A DNA stretch of 64,000 nucleotides from NCBI GenBank assembly GCA_965199895.1, contig CBDATJ010000008.1, forward strand, positions 1 to 64,000, given 5' to 3'. This DNA is from Bin55 sp965199895 (GTDB lineage Bacteria > Pseudomonadota > Gammaproteobacteria > Pseudomonadales > Azotimanducaceae). A program made the translations under genes and the position numbers. Numbering within the stretch: the first letter of the stretch is position 1; each line of letters starts with the position of its first letter. Positions 23,748 to 33,682 of this stretch are shown in pieces. Under the pieces are notes generated by a model that had not been told where the DNA came from, did not search any database, and was given only the letters and a program-made list of their open reading frames with translations.

Positions 23748-25737
23748 ACTGAGCCTGTGGGCTCGCTCGCCCACCCTTTGTCTCGTCTGGGTAGTCGCCA
23801 TCATTTCTTTGGTACTACTGACAGGCTGTGGGACGAACCCGGGCGGTTCCGTGGATACTGCTGCCGTTGACGACAGTATCGAAGAAGGCGAATTGTCCGC
23901 AGAAACCGAAGAAATGGGCATGGGTGAGTGCATCCAGGATCTCGTGGTCGCTGAGGGAGATGGTCTGCCTGACGAACTACCATCCGACTTAGAGTGGATC
24001 ACCAATGACACTGATCCAGAGTTTGCGTCTCCGGATGCTGTTCAAGGCGGTATGTTTCGTTCCTGGATGCTGGCATATCCTTTGACCATTCGTACGGTCG
24101 GTCCAGATTCCAACGGTAGTTTTGCGGGATGGTTGCGACCTCAGAACTTTGGTCTGGTGAGCATTCATCCTAACACCCGCAATGTGATTCCCATCTTAGC
24201 CACTCATTGGGCATTTGGAGAGGATGGTCGGACGATTTACTATCGTATTAATCCTGAAGCAAGGTGGTCTGATGGTGAACCCGTTACCGCAGATGACTGG
24301 GTGTTTGCATTGAAATTTATGCGGTCAGAGTGTATCGTCGCACCTTGGTACAACAACTACTATACCGAACGGATTCGACACGTAAAGAAATATGACGAAT
24401 TAACTTTTGGGATACAGGGAGCGGATCCCAAACCAGAACGTGAGATGCACTACAACTATGGATATGGTCCCATTGCTATGCATTTCAACGACATGACCGA
24501 AAATTGGGTTAGAGATTACCAGTGGGAGCCCCAACCTACTACCGGCCCATACCATGTTGGAAAAATGGAACGAGGCAAGTACATTGAGTTACATCGAACC
24601 AAGGATTGGTGGGCGGGCGACATGCGGTACACTCGTAACCGCTTCAATCCTGAGAAAATCCGAGTCACCGTAATCAGAGATATGCAAGCAGCTTGGTTAC
24701 GCTTTCTGGCGGGTGAATTGGATACTTTTGATGTGACTCGACCTCAGTTTTGGCACGATAAGGCCATAGGAGAGATATTCGACAAAGGATACAGTGGGAA
24801 ATACTGGTTCTACAACAAATTACCTGTTCCTTCCGCAGGTATGTACTTGAATACATCTCATGGAGATTTAGCAGACAAGAACGTGAGATACGGTTTAGCT
24901 CATTCCATGAACATAGAACAGATGATCGAAACCGTTTTGCGTAATGATTATGAACGGTTTCCCACCTTCCAACTGGGATTTGGTGAATATGACAACATTG
25001 GGATAAAACCTCGGACTTTCGACCTTGAAAAGGCATCCGAGTACTTTGAAGCAGCGGGATATGGAGAAAGAGATCGTGAAGGTATCCGCATCAAACTCGA
25101 TGAAGAAGGGAATATCATCAGTCGATTAGAGTTTCAAGTTACTTACGGAAATTCTCAAGATCAACCTCGACTCCTGGTACTGGCTGAAGAAGCCAAGAAA
25201 GCGGGTGTTTCGCTGAAGTTAGATTTGCTTGATTCGGCAGCATCCTTTAAGAAGATGTTAGAGAAGAAACACCAAATCGCTTGGTTAACGTGGGCGTCTC
25301 AGGGACTTTCGCCTAGATATTGGGAACACTTTCACTCTGACAATGCTGACAAGCCACAAACTAACAACGTGACCAACACAAAAATTCCCGAAATGGATGA
25401 ATTGATCATGACTTTCAGAGCATCTGCAGACTTTGGTGAACGAGTCCAACTCGCTCATACGTTGGAACAGATGGTTCATGATCACGGAGCGGTCATTCCT
25501 ACGATTCAGGTTCCCTATACCCGCACAGTAGCATGGGATTGGATAAAACTTCCCCAATGGTTGGGTACCGCTACGACCAGTTCACTATTCAATAGTCAAG
25601 CACCCTCGGGTGGAGTGTATTCAAGTGGTGGTCTCATGTGGATCGACCAAGAGAAACGGGAAGAGATTCTCGATGCTAAGAAACAGGGTGATATCTGGAG
25701 TGAGCCGATTTTGGTCAAAGACGAAACACATCGTTAA
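23707..25737 (+). CDS. Extracellular solute-binding lipoprotein, family 5
   Basis: The periplasmic binding component of the importer, 676 residues. I start it at GTG 23707, which has GGAG 9 bases upstream inside the preceding permease gene. A hydrophobic stretch ends in the lipobox LLTGC at about residues 31-35, so it should be membrane-tethered. The SBP_bac_5 fold is recognisable from GRTIYYRINPEARWSDGEPVTADDWVFALKFM-like sequence (a family signature at about residues 170-200). It is larger than most DppA proteins. No ATPase gene (DppD/DppF) follows, so the ATPases must be encoded elsewhere. Confidence 0.88.
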   Translation: MKHLIRKNSHITPELSLWARSPTLCLVWVVAIISLVLLTGCGTNPGGSVDTAAVDDSIEEGELSAETEEMGMGECIQDLVVAEGDGLPDELPSDLEWITNDTDPEFASPDAVQGGMFRSWMLAYPLTIRTVGPDSNGSFAGWLRPQNFGLVSIHPNTRNVIPILATHWAFGEDGRTIYYRINPEARWSDGEPVTADDWVFALKFMRSECIVAPWYNNYYTERIRHVKKYDELTFGIQGADPKPEREMHYNYGYGPIAMHFNDMTENWVRDYQWEPQPTTGPYHVGKMERGKYIELHRTKDWWAGDMRYTRNRFNPEKIRVTVIRDMQAAWLRFLAGELDTFDVTRPQFWHDKAIGEIFDKGYSGKYWFYNKLPVPSAGMYLNTSHGDLADKNVRYGLAHSMNIEQMIETVLRNDYERFPTFQLGFGEYDNIGIKPRTFDLEKASEYFEAAGYGERDREGIRIKLDEEGNIISRLEFQVTYGNSQDQPRLLVLAEEAKKAGVSLKLDLLDSAASFKKMLEKKHQIAWLTWASQGLSPRYWEHFHSDNADKPQTNNVTNTKIPEMDELIMTFRASADFGERVQLAHTLEQMVHDHGAVIPTIQVPYTRTVAWDWIKLPQWLGTATTSSLFNSQAPSGGVYSSGGLMWIDQEKREEILDAKKQGDIWSEPILVKDETHR

Positions 25738-25919
25738 CCTATCAGCTTGGATCGACTATTAAGAAACGCACCCGTGTGTTTCAGTGAACGATTCACAGTT
25801 GAAACCGTCAGATAGAGCTATACATCTACAGGTAGGAGTAGCGTCCAAGGAACTCTACTTGAGTGCGTACTACTACCTTTGCGTTCAGTTTTGTGAGACT
25901 ACGATTAAGGAGGAAGTGA

Positions 25920-26825
25920 TTGTTAAGAGCTGAACATCTAACTCGAACTTACGGAGACGTAGTTGCTGCAGACGACGTGTCCTTTGAAATTTCTTCAGGG
26001 GAGATTGTGGGTCTGCTCGGTCATAACGGAGCTGGGAAAACTACAGTGATGAAACTGGTCACCGGCTACATTGAACCCAGTTCTGGGTTTTCCACTGTTG
26101 ATGGGGTTGATGTGCAAGAATCTCCGGTTCAAGCACGGGCTAACCTTGGCTATCTTCCCGAAAATCGGCCGTTGTATTCGGAACTGACCGTTGTTGACTA
26201 TCTGTGGTTCGCAGCCACCGTCAGAGGGATTGAGAAAATCAAGCGACAAGAGTGTGTTCAAAGAGCGATTGCAAGTACAGACTTAAAGAGTCGAGCTCTC
26301 GATCCAATCGGTACATTATCTCGTGGACTCCAACAACGAGTCGGTGTTGCACAAGCTATCTTGCACGATCCCGCTGCATTGATTCTTGATGAGCCAACCA
26401 ACGGACTCGATCCAACTCAAACGCAACACATGCGTAATTTGATTAAGCAATTGGCTTCGACTGCGACCGTAGTTCTCTCCACACACATCATGCAAGAGGT
26501 TGAAGCGATTTGTAATCGAGTGCTCATCATGAGAGATGGTAAAGTGGTAGTTGATGAGCAGCTAGAAAATCTCAAAGAAGGAGATCGGTGCTGGTTAACC
26601 ACGAGTGCTTCAGTCGATGAAGTTCAGAAAGCGTTTGTAGAGAGCCATAAGGTTGTCAATATAGACGGCCGTTATTTGATTTCAGAAAAAGTAGAGAGTC
26701 ACAAGTGTGATATTCCAGAAATCGCTCGTAAGTTGGTACACAACGACATCCCAATCCATTGTCTAGAACCAGAAAAGAGAGATCTAGAAGCGATGTTTCG
26801 GTCTGTCTCTGAGGGAGGACTCTAA
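25920..26825 (+). CDS. ABC transporter ATP-binding protein (GldA-like)
   Basis: 301 residues with the Walker A motif GHNGAGKTT (34-42), the signature LSRGLQQRVG (about 134-143), Walker B ALILDEPTNG (about 155-164) and the switch histidine in LSTHIM. A strong AAGGAGG at 25907-25913 lies 6 bases before the TTG start, so the unusual start codon is well supported. It overlaps the next gene by one base (TAATG). The set resembles the gliding-associated GldA/GldF/GldG transporters, which are widespread in non-gliding bacteria as exporters of unknown substrate. Confidence 0.88.
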   Translation: MLRAEHLTRTYGDVVAADDVSFEISSGEIVGLLGHNGAGKTTVMKLVTGYIEPSSGFSTVDGVDVQESPVQARANLGYLPENRPLYSELTVVDYLWFAATVRGIEKIKRQECVQRAIASTDLKSRALDPIGTLSRGLQQRVGVAQAILHDPAALILDEPTNGLDPTQTQHMRNLIKQLASTATVVLSTHIMQEVEAICNRVLIMRDGKVVVDEQLENLKEGDRCWLTTSASVDEVQKAFVESHKVVNIDGRYLISEKVESHKCDIPEIARKLVHNDIPIHCLEPEKRDLEAMFRSVSEGGL

Positions 26826-29800
26826 TGAATCGTGAAACGTTATTTGAAATTGCGACTAAGGAGTTTCGTCTCTTTTTCGGATCACTTATTGGTTATTTGT
26901 TCTTAGCTGCCTATCTCGGACTTACACTGTTTGTGTTTTTCTGGGCAGAAGCCTTTTTTGCTCGCAACTTAGCGGATGTGAGACCGATGTTTGAGTGGTT
27001 GCCCATCTTGCTCGTATTTCTGTGTTGTGCATTAACCATGAGAATTTGGAGCGATGAGCGACGAACCGGGACCATCGAATTTTTAGCAACCCTACCTGCG
27101 ACAACGTGGGAGCTAGTCATGGGTAAGTTCTTTGCATGTTTTGGGTTACTAGTGATTGCTCTGATTCTGACTCTGCCACTTCCAGTTGCGGTATCGTCCG
27201 TTGCTGATTTGGACTGGGGTCCGGTATGGGCAGGTTACTTTGCTGCGTTGCTTCTGGGGGCATCGTACCTGAGCATTGGGTTGTTTGTAAGCTCAAGAAC
27301 AGAGAATCAGATTGTCTCACTCATTATCTCAGCAGCACTGTGTGGGATTTTCTACATGATTGGAAGTCAATTCTTCACGGGTCTAGTCAGTAACGATGCA
27401 GCAGAAATCTTGCGCCACCTAGGTTCGGGTTCGCGATTTGAGTCGATCACTCGCGGAGTCCTTGATCTGTCTGATCTGTACTTCTACCTCTCAATCACGG
27501 CAACTTTTCTCGTTCTGAATGTCTTTGTGTTGCGGTCACTGGGTTGGGCGCAAGATGCTAGCCGATCTAAGCATGTAGGAAGTATCTTGGTTTGTACCTT
27601 GATTGTGGGCAACCTGATCATAGCAAACTTCTGGATCGATGAAATTCCCGGTGTTCGAATGGATGTGACCAGAGGACAACAGTACACAATTTCAGAAGTC
27701 ACCGAGCAAGAGCTAGCTCAACTTCGTGAACCTCTCCTGATCCGAGGTTATTTCAGTGCGAAGACTCATCCTAAACTCGCGCCGCTCGTCCCACAACTTC
27801 AGGATATGATTCGTGAATACTCAGTGGTCGGTGGTAGACAGGTGATTGTTGAGTTCTACGATCCTGCAGAGAATCCCGAAATAGAGGATGAAGCAAACAG
27901 CAAATACGGTATCAGACCCGCACCATTTCAAGTAGCAGATCGATATCAAAATAGCTTGGTTAACTCTTATTTTGATGTGTTGATTCGTTATGGTGATGAG
28001 TTTGAGGTATTGGGATTTCGTGACCTTATCGAAATCAAAGTACAGAACGAATCGGATTTGTTGGTGCGATTGAGAAATCCCGAATACGACATCACTCGTA
28101 CGATTCGCAAAGTTCGTTCAGGATTCCAAGGTACCGGTTCTATTTTCGACTCCATTACGTCTAATGTATCGTTCACTGGGTACATCAGTGCTCCCAATCA
28201 ATTGCCCCAGGAATTAGAGGAGATTAGAGTCACGTTAGCCGGGGTGCTGACAGACCTAGCAGAGTCATCCAACGGAATGTTCAACTGGCAGATGATCGAC
28301 CCCGAAGCGGGTGATGGTAGTGTTGCTCTTGAAATAGCTGAGGACTTTGGTTTCCAGCCAATGGTGACCAGTTTGTACGATCCATCGTTTTATTTCTATC
28401 TGTTACTGAGCGATGGCGCAACCTACGTCAGTCTGGGAATACCGACTACAACGGATGCAGAGGGACTCACTAGAGTCATCGAAGAGGGATTGAAACGGTT
28501 TGCTCAGGGACTCATGACTACGGTTGCAGTACACACTCCTGTTCCCACCTCTCAGTATGCAGGACAACCTTCCTCTGGAGCAACCTACGATGACATGTAT
28601 CGGTTTCTTTCCCAATCATTCGATGTTCAAACCACGTCATTGCGTGAGCCAGTGCCTAGTCCAGTCGATGTTCTCGTGGTCGCGGGACCTTCATCTATGG
28701 ATCCTGAACAGGTCTTTGAAATCGATCAATTCTTGATGCGAGGAGGAACCGTCGTCATCGCCACCTCGTCATTTGACACTGTACTGCAAAGTCAGATGTT
28801 GATTTCTTCTCCAAGCCAGTCGGGTTTGGAACAATGGTTGGATCACCACGGGGTTTCCATAGGACTATCCATGGTTTTAGACACCCAAAACGGTGGATTT
28901 CCCATTCCAGTGGAGAGACAAGTGGGAGGGCTCACCTTTCAAGACATTGCCATTATCGACTATCCTTTCTATGTCGACATTCGAGGGGATGGATTTGTAG
29001 ACAACAATCCTATGGTTCAAGATCTCACTCAGATTAGCTATGCGTGGGGTTCACCGATTTCCATTGATGAAGAAATGAACTCTGAACGTGCGGTGACCGA
29101 GATTTTGAGAAGTTCTTCACAAAGTTGGACGGAGTCTTATCCCGAGGTGATGCCTAAAGTTTCAGAGTTGTCCACCTCTCCCTATATCCCACCAGCAGAA
29201 ACCCAATCTGAACTGTTGGCAGTGAGTGTGGAAGGGAGGTTTACCAGTTTCTTCGATGAGTCTCCCGCTGTAGTTGAAGCAAGAAAGCGTGCCGAAGAAT
29301 TAGCTGAAGCTGAAGCGGAAGCAGCTGCAGAACTAGCAGCAGCTGAGGAAGTGAATGCTGAAGATACGAGTGAAGAGAATGCTGAAAACGAAGATTTAGT
29401 GGATGAATTAGAGATACTTGAAGAGGGAGTTGCTGAAGAAGATACAGAGGATGCGACTGAAACTGAAGAAGACACTTTAGGTGTGGTCAGCAACTTGATT
29501 GACCGATCACCCGAATCTGCTCGGCTAGTTGTGATTGGGTCATCAGACTTTATTTCTGATCAGGCCATCGGCATGATCGGATCAGCCCAAGGTTCGGTGT
29601 ATACCAATTCCACACAGTTCATTGCCAATATAGTCGATGTTTCCATGGAAGATGCCTCACTGCTCTCGATACGTAGTCGAGGACACTTTAATCGAACACT
29701 GGAGTCTTTAGAAGATTCGCAGCAGCGTATGTTTGAATACTTGAACTATGCTTTCGCAATCGTTGGTTTAGCGATTGTGTTCGGAATCAATTTCTTGTTG

Positions 29801-29848
29801 AGCTACCTCAGAACAAACAGAAGAGCTCAATGGTTTGGAGGGGTTTAA
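26825..29848 (+). CDS. Fused ABC exporter permease: GldF-type membrane domain plus GldG-type substrate domain
   Basis: 1007 residues combining two proteins that are often separate. Residues 1-240 contain about six membrane helices of an ABC-2 permease (GldF-like), and a further helix lies at about 255-275. Residues 280-950 match the large periplasmic GldG-type (Gldg_ABC_2) region. The C-terminal end has one more membrane helix (about 975-997). A segment at about 820-880 is very rich in glutamate and alanine (ELAEAEAEAAAELAAAEE) and then acidic residues, and is probably an exposed linker. GGGAGGA lies before the ATG, which overlaps the previous stop. Works with the ATPase upstream; the substrate is unknown. 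Confidence 0.85.
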   Translation: MNRETLFEIATKEFRLFFGSLIGYLFLAAYLGLTLFVFFWAEAFFARNLADVRPMFEWLPILLVFLCCALTMRIWSDERRTGTIEFLATLPATTWELVMGKFFACFGLLVIALILTLPLPVAVSSVADLDWGPVWAGYFAALLLGASYLSIGLFVSSRTENQIVSLIISAALCGIFYMIGSQFFTGLVSNDAAEILRHLGSGSRFESITRGVLDLSDLYFYLSITATFLVLNVFVLRSLGWAQDASRSKHVGSILVCTLIVGNLIIANFWIDEIPGVRMDVTRGQQYTISEVTEQELAQLREPLLIRGYFSAKTHPKLAPLVPQLQDMIREYSVVGGRQVIVEFYDPAENPEIEDEANSKYGIRPAPFQVADRYQNSLVNSYFDVLIRYGDEFEVLGFRDLIEIKVQNESDLLVRLRNPEYDITRTIRKVRSGFQGTGSIFDSITSNVSFTGYISAPNQLPQELEEIRVTLAGVLTDLAESSNGMFNWQMIDPEAGDGSVALEIAEDFGFQPMVTSLYDPSFYFYLLLSDGATYVSLGIPTTTDAEGLTRVIEEGLKRFAQGLMTTVAVHTPVPTSQYAGQPSSGATYDDMYRFLSQSFDVQTTSLREPVPSPVDVLVVAGPSSMDPEQVFEIDQFLMRGGTVVIATSSFDTVLQSQMLISSPSQSGLEQWLDHHGVSIGLSMVLDTQNGGFPIPVERQVGGLTFQDIAIIDYPFYVDIRGDGFVDNNPMVQDLTQISYAWGSPISIDEEMNSERAVTEILRSSSQSWTESYPEVMPKVSELSTSPYIPPAETQSELLAVSVEGRFTSFFDESPAVVEARKRAEELAEAEAEAAAELAAAEEVNAEDTSEENAENEDLVDELEILEEGVAEEDTEDATETEEDTLGVVSNLIDRSPESARLVVIGSSDFISDQAIGMIGSAQGSVYTNSTQFIANIVDVSMEDASLLSIRSRGHFNRTLESLEDSQQRMFEYLNYAFAIVGLAIVFGINFLLSYLRTNRRAQWFGGV

Positions 29849-30783
29849 TGAAGAAGTACCTACTCAGCGGACTCTTCGCGGTCCAATTAGTTGTCATTGG
29901 TATTTTTTGGTTCCTCAACTCACAAAAGGGAGCAGAACCAGAACCGTTTCTAAACTTTGATGCGAATGCTGCAACCAAACTGATGGTGGCTAGCCCAGAA
30001 GAATCCATTGAAGTTAGCAAAGTTGATGGTGAGTGGACTCTGCCAGACGGAAATCCCGGTGACGCAGAAAAGATCGAACGGGTCATTTCCAAGTTAGCAG
30101 AGCTTGATTCAGACTGGCCCGTAGCAAAAACCCAAAGTTCAGCCGAACGCTTTGAAGTAACAGAGAATGCGTTTCAAAAGCATGTAGTGGTTTCGTCAGA
30201 CGACGATGTGCTTGCTGACATCTATTTGGGAACGTCCCCCAGTTTTCGAAAAGTTCATGCTCGACACGCTCGTGGAGGAGATGTATTCTCAGTGGAGTTT
30301 TCTAACTATGAAGCGGGAACCTCTTCGGGATCTTGGTTAAACAAAAAACTACTTCAACCCGATGGACCTATTTCTGCCATCGAACGTGTTGGTAGTTATC
30401 AGCTCGTGAATGAAGAGGAGGGTGGTTGGACTGCTGATTCAGGTGTTGAACTCGACGAAAACAAAGTGCGGAGTTTTGTGGATCGCTTTGAATCACTCAG
30501 TGTGTTCAAGATAAGTGATAGGGACATCAGTGAGATTCAAAATCCCATCGAATATATCTTGCATGATGATGCAGGTACTCACACTCTGAAGATCTATCAC
30601 ATCGAAATTTCCAATGACTGGGTTGTCACCTCAGATAGATTTGAGAGCAATTTTGAGATAGCGTCTTATCAGGGTCCCGATCTACAGAAAGCACTCATCG
30701 ATCTGGCCCCAGATGTTGAGGAAGAAGAGACAAATTCGGAAGAAGATACGGTCCCTGAGGACATTATTGACGCAGATCAGTAG
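29848..30783 (+). CDS. DUF4340-type protein of the Gld-like exporter
   Basis: 311 residues from ATG 29848, which overlaps the previous stop (TAATG) and follows GGAGGGG at a good distance. An N-terminal membrane anchor (about 2-22) is followed by two similar beta-rich halves; the pattern VDGEWTLPD...IERVISKLAELDSDWPVAKT is characteristic of DUF4340 proteins that accompany GldG-type genes. The last 25 residues are acidic. Function is unknown beyond association with this transporter. It is the last gene of the operon; a 702-base intergenic region follows. Confidence 0.82.
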   Translation: MKKYLLSGLFAVQLVVIGIFWFLNSQKGAEPEPFLNFDANAATKLMVASPEESIEVSKVDGEWTLPDGNPGDAEKIERVISKLAELDSDWPVAKTQSSAERFEVTENAFQKHVVVSSDDDVLADIYLGTSPSFRKVHARHARGGDVFSVEFSNYEAGTSSGSWLNKKLLQPDGPISAIERVGSYQLVNEEEGGWTADSGVELDENKVRSFVDRFESLSVFKISDRDISEIQNPIEYILHDDAGTHTLKIYHIEISNDWVVTSDRFESNFEIASYQGPDLQKALIDLAPDVEEEETNSEEDTVPEDIIDADQ

Positions 30784-31485
30784 GAGAATAGGTGTGAGTA
30801 GGGACTGCCAGACCCCCTAGGACCCTCGTGAAATTGAAATCTTGGTCTGATATTCAAACTCGGATGGGGCTAAATTGATGAGTAGCCTCTCACAAACATT
30901 TGGATTCTTGAATCGCTAACTAGATAACCATACAAGGTTTCGATTTCACCAGCGGATGTGCATTCCTTCAATCGTTCCCTCGCATGGAAGGGAAACCTAG
31001 GGAATGAAATAGTGTGAATATCGGGACCGTGTTTCGCCCGATCGTGTCACGAAATCATTCTTCGACAGTCCGTGGGAATTCGTGTGTGATATTGGGAGAC
31101 TAGTTAGGAAAACGTTGATCCTCACCGAAAGGCGCAAAAATAATAAACAATTGTTTAGAATAATTGGAGTCTTAGTTGAGCTTAGTCAAGAGGCGGGAAC
31201 TTTGAACGAATCAATGAGACAAACATTGAAGTTAGTTAAGCTGTTCATATTCTTCTATTGATGGTGGGTTTGGTACTAGCGTGGTAGTCAACACCTCTAT
31301 TTGGACCTTCCCTAAAGTCAAACGACATTGAGCCTGTTGTCGGGAAAGAATGAGTGGTCTGTACTTTCAAGAGTATCCGTTCGATGTCCACCTTGAAAGT
31401 CGACAACTTCGTCATCGCGGTTAGAAGAGCTCAAGATAGTCTCGTACCTTAAAATTTCTCAGACCTTCGAAGTGTCACTCCCAAA
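30784..31485. other. 702-base intergenic region with inverted repeats, no gene seen
   Basis: No convincing reading frame on either strand. A nested hairpin can be drawn at 30961-31006: outer arms CATTCC/GGAATG and inner arms TTCCCT/AGGGAA. A perfect 14-base palindrome TAAACAATTGTTTA lies at 31144-31157 in an AT-rich stretch, about 330 bases before the next gene. No rRNA, tRNA or known riboswitch consensus is recognised. A small RNA or a long leader is possible but unproven. Confidence 0.5.
31144..31157. repeat. 14-base perfect palindrome (TAAACAATTGTTTA)
   Basis: Perfect dyad in the upstream region of the diiron gene set, with the AT-rich look of an operator. The cognate regulator is unknown. 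Confidence 0.45.
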
Positions 31486-32559
31486 ATGAGCAAGAAGCGC
31501 AATCCGGTAGCAAACGTTCCCGATCTCGATCTTTCGTGGATGGAACAACACAGTGAGTGGAATACTTACGCTGAACCTAAAAGATGGGGGTTAACTCTTG
31601 GAGATATCCAAGTTGGTGAGTACGGAGACACACCGGAAGAAAGTAGAAACCTAACCGGACGACCGAGGGGCACCTATCCCCGTAATGATTCTATGCGAAT
31701 GGGGAATTACACGATACGCTCCAAGAGTGAAATCTGGCTCGATAATGCTTCATTTCTCTATGAGGAAGCCCTTCAACGACAGTGGAGTTCAGCGACGGAT
31801 ATCCCCTGGGAAACCATCAAACCACTTCCCGACGATATTGAACAAGCTGAGTGTCAACTCGCTACCTTTCTGACGGAGGTAGAGTTTGTTGCTGGAGATG
31901 TACCTGCCAAGTGGATTTCCAAAATCACCCCAGATTATTTTGAGCCAAGACACGTTCTTCTCGCTCAAGTGGCTGACGAAGCCAGACATATGGAAGTGTT
32001 CAGAAAACGAGCGCTGGCTAACGGTGGTGGGCTGATGGAAGCAACCGGTGCAACAGCCGGTTTTGTGGGTGGAATTGACTTATCGAGAGACTTCACCGAA
32101 ATGTCTACAAAACTCCATCTTGGTGGTGAGGGATCGGTTCTCACGATCTTTAGACTGGGAGAATTAATGGCATACAACGATGCAGAGAAAACGATCTATC
32201 GGCTCTGTGCTCAAGACGAAGCACGCCATGTAGCTTTCGGGGTCATGCATTTACGCTATATGTTCATTGAAGCTCCAGAAAGAAGAGAAGAAATCGAATG
32301 TTATCTTGATGAAGCAGAAAGCAGTGTTCTGACTGACGCAGCTAATCCTGCTGGTGAACTGCCTCATACTTCTGAACCGTTGTGCATCCTCCTTGGAGGA
32401 GGCAAAGACAAATTTGATGAAGGCTACAAAAAATTGGTGGCCCTTCGACGAAGACAACTTCAGGAGTACAAGAAGAGAGTCATCTCAGCTGGATTTGGTG
32501 AGCGTTTTGAAAACGGACGATCCCGAATTGATCAATTGATGGACAGTGTTGCCACTTAA
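31486..32559 (+). CDS. Ferritin-like diiron protein (complete metal ligands)
   Basis: 357 residues. The helical core has the pattern of a four-helix diiron protein: glutamate in LTEVEF (E131 or E133), E165-x-x-H168 in DEARHMEVF, E226 in LGELMAY, and E245-x-x-H248 in DEARHVAF. This set of four carboxylates and two histidines is the ligand set of oxygen-activating ferritin-like enzymes. The stretch WSSATDIPWETIKPLPDD before the first helix is shared with proteins usually annotated only as ferritin-like. An oxygenase or hydroxylase function is likely by family; the substrate is unknown. The gene is the first of five in one direction, with its near copy 63 bases downstream. Confidence 0.75.
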   Translation: MSKKRNPVANVPDLDLSWMEQHSEWNTYAEPKRWGLTLGDIQVGEYGDTPEESRNLTGRPRGTYPRNDSMRMGNYTIRSKSEIWLDNASFLYEEALQRQWSSATDIPWETIKPLPDDIEQAECQLATFLTEVEFVAGDVPAKWISKITPDYFEPRHVLLAQVADEARHMEVFRKRALANGGGLMEATGATAGFVGGIDLSRDFTEMSTKLHLGGEGSVLTIFRLGELMAYNDAEKTIYRLCAQDEARHVAFGVMHLRYMFIEAPERREEIECYLDEAESSVLTDAANPAGELPHTSEPLCILLGGGKDKFDEGYKKLVALRRRQLQEYKKRVISAGFGERFENGRSRIDQLMDSVAT

Positions 32560-32622
32560 AACTTTCCGAGCTTTGTAGACCGTTGTTCAACTTCCAGCAA
32601 CCGACCTGACACTTAGTCCAAC

Positions 32623-33681
32623 TTGGCTTCCGAAACCGAAAACCCAACCCCACCCGAACCCAAATTTCACTGGATGAACCAGCATCGGGAGTGGGGTGTA
32701 CGAGTGACTCCAGGTAGCAAAGGACTCACTCTTGATAGCTTAAATGTAGGGATCTATGGAGAGATCCCCTCTCACTGGCCGGATCAGAGCCGAAATCCAA
32801 GAGGCGCGATTCCAGCCAAGAGTCCCATGCCTCTCGGGTACTTGGTCGTCGACAAAGATGCGCTTTGGTCGCCGATGGCTGCAGAACTATATGAAGAAGC
32901 AGTCCAACGACGCTGGTCGCCAGCGACAGACGTACCGTGGGATTCGCTTTCACCCTTACCCGACGATGTCGAACGAGCCATTTGTCAACTGTGCACGGAG
33001 TTTATGCACTATTCGAGCGTTGAAATGGAAGTTCTCACTAGTTGGTTACCGAAGTTATCCTATGGATATCACGAAGTGAAACAGTTTTTAGCCACAGCAA
33101 GTTTAGATGCAGGTCGACGATATGAAGCCTTTCGTAAGCGAGCTTTGTACAACGGTGGGGGACTAGGACTAGAAAGCAAAGGGCAGATCAACCGATTCTT
33201 GCTCGAAAGTACCGGAGGTTGGAGTGAGACAGCAGCTGGATATTCTCTGATAAGGGGTTTGTTCTTCTTGACGACCTGCGAGTACTTGCTACAGCATTCC
33301 TACAACTCTGCAGAACGAACCATTTACGAAAACGTAGTTCAGGATGTTGCTCGGTTAGTTTCCTACTGTTTCGATCACCTTAAGTATGCCTTTGCTGCGA
33401 ATCCCCTGAAGAAGTTGAGCATCGAAGATATGTTGACCACAGGTGTTATCATGCTTGCAAGAGATTTAAAAGATCCAGTGTTGAGAGAAAGCTTAGCAAT
33501 AGTCTTTGCTGGTGGCGTTTCTGATGCTCAAAAACTAGGGTTTCCTAAGTACTTTGACTTGGTTGACGAGTTTAGGACCAGACACCTAGAAACACGTAAG
33601 TGGTTGGGCCTTTCTGCCGATGTCGAGCAGTTGCCACGAACACTTTCTCCTCGAACGTACTTCAAGAAATTGAAGAAATAA
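32623..33681 (+). CDS. Ferritin-like paralogue that has lost its diiron ligands
   Basis: 352 residues (TTG start), clearly homologous to the preceding protein: HWMNQHREWG matches SWMEQHSEWN, and WSPATDVPWDSLSPLPDD matches the same block. The ligand motifs are changed: DEARHME becomes DAGRRYE (E to A, H to R), and DEARHVAF becomes DVARLVSY (E to V, H to L). The glutamate in CEYLL is kept. It therefore should not bind a diiron centre in the standard way. A structural or regulatory partner of the active paralogue is the simplest idea, but this is inference. The following gene starts one base after its stop. Confidence 0.75.
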   Translation: MASETENPTPPEPKFHWMNQHREWGVRVTPGSKGLTLDSLNVGIYGEIPSHWPDQSRNPRGAIPAKSPMPLGYLVVDKDALWSPMAAELYEEAVQRRWSPATDVPWDSLSPLPDDVERAICQLCTEFMHYSSVEMEVLTSWLPKLSYGYHEVKQFLATASLDAGRRYEAFRKRALYNGGGLGLESKGQINRFLLESTGGWSETAAGYSLIRGLFFLTTCEYLLQHSYNSAERTIYENVVQDVARLVSYCFDHLKYAFAANPLKKLSIEDMLTTGVIMLARDLKDPVLRESLAIVFAGGVSDAQKLGFPKYFDLVDEFRTRHLETRKWLGLSADVEQLPRTLSPRTYFKKLKK

Positions 33682-33682
33682 A

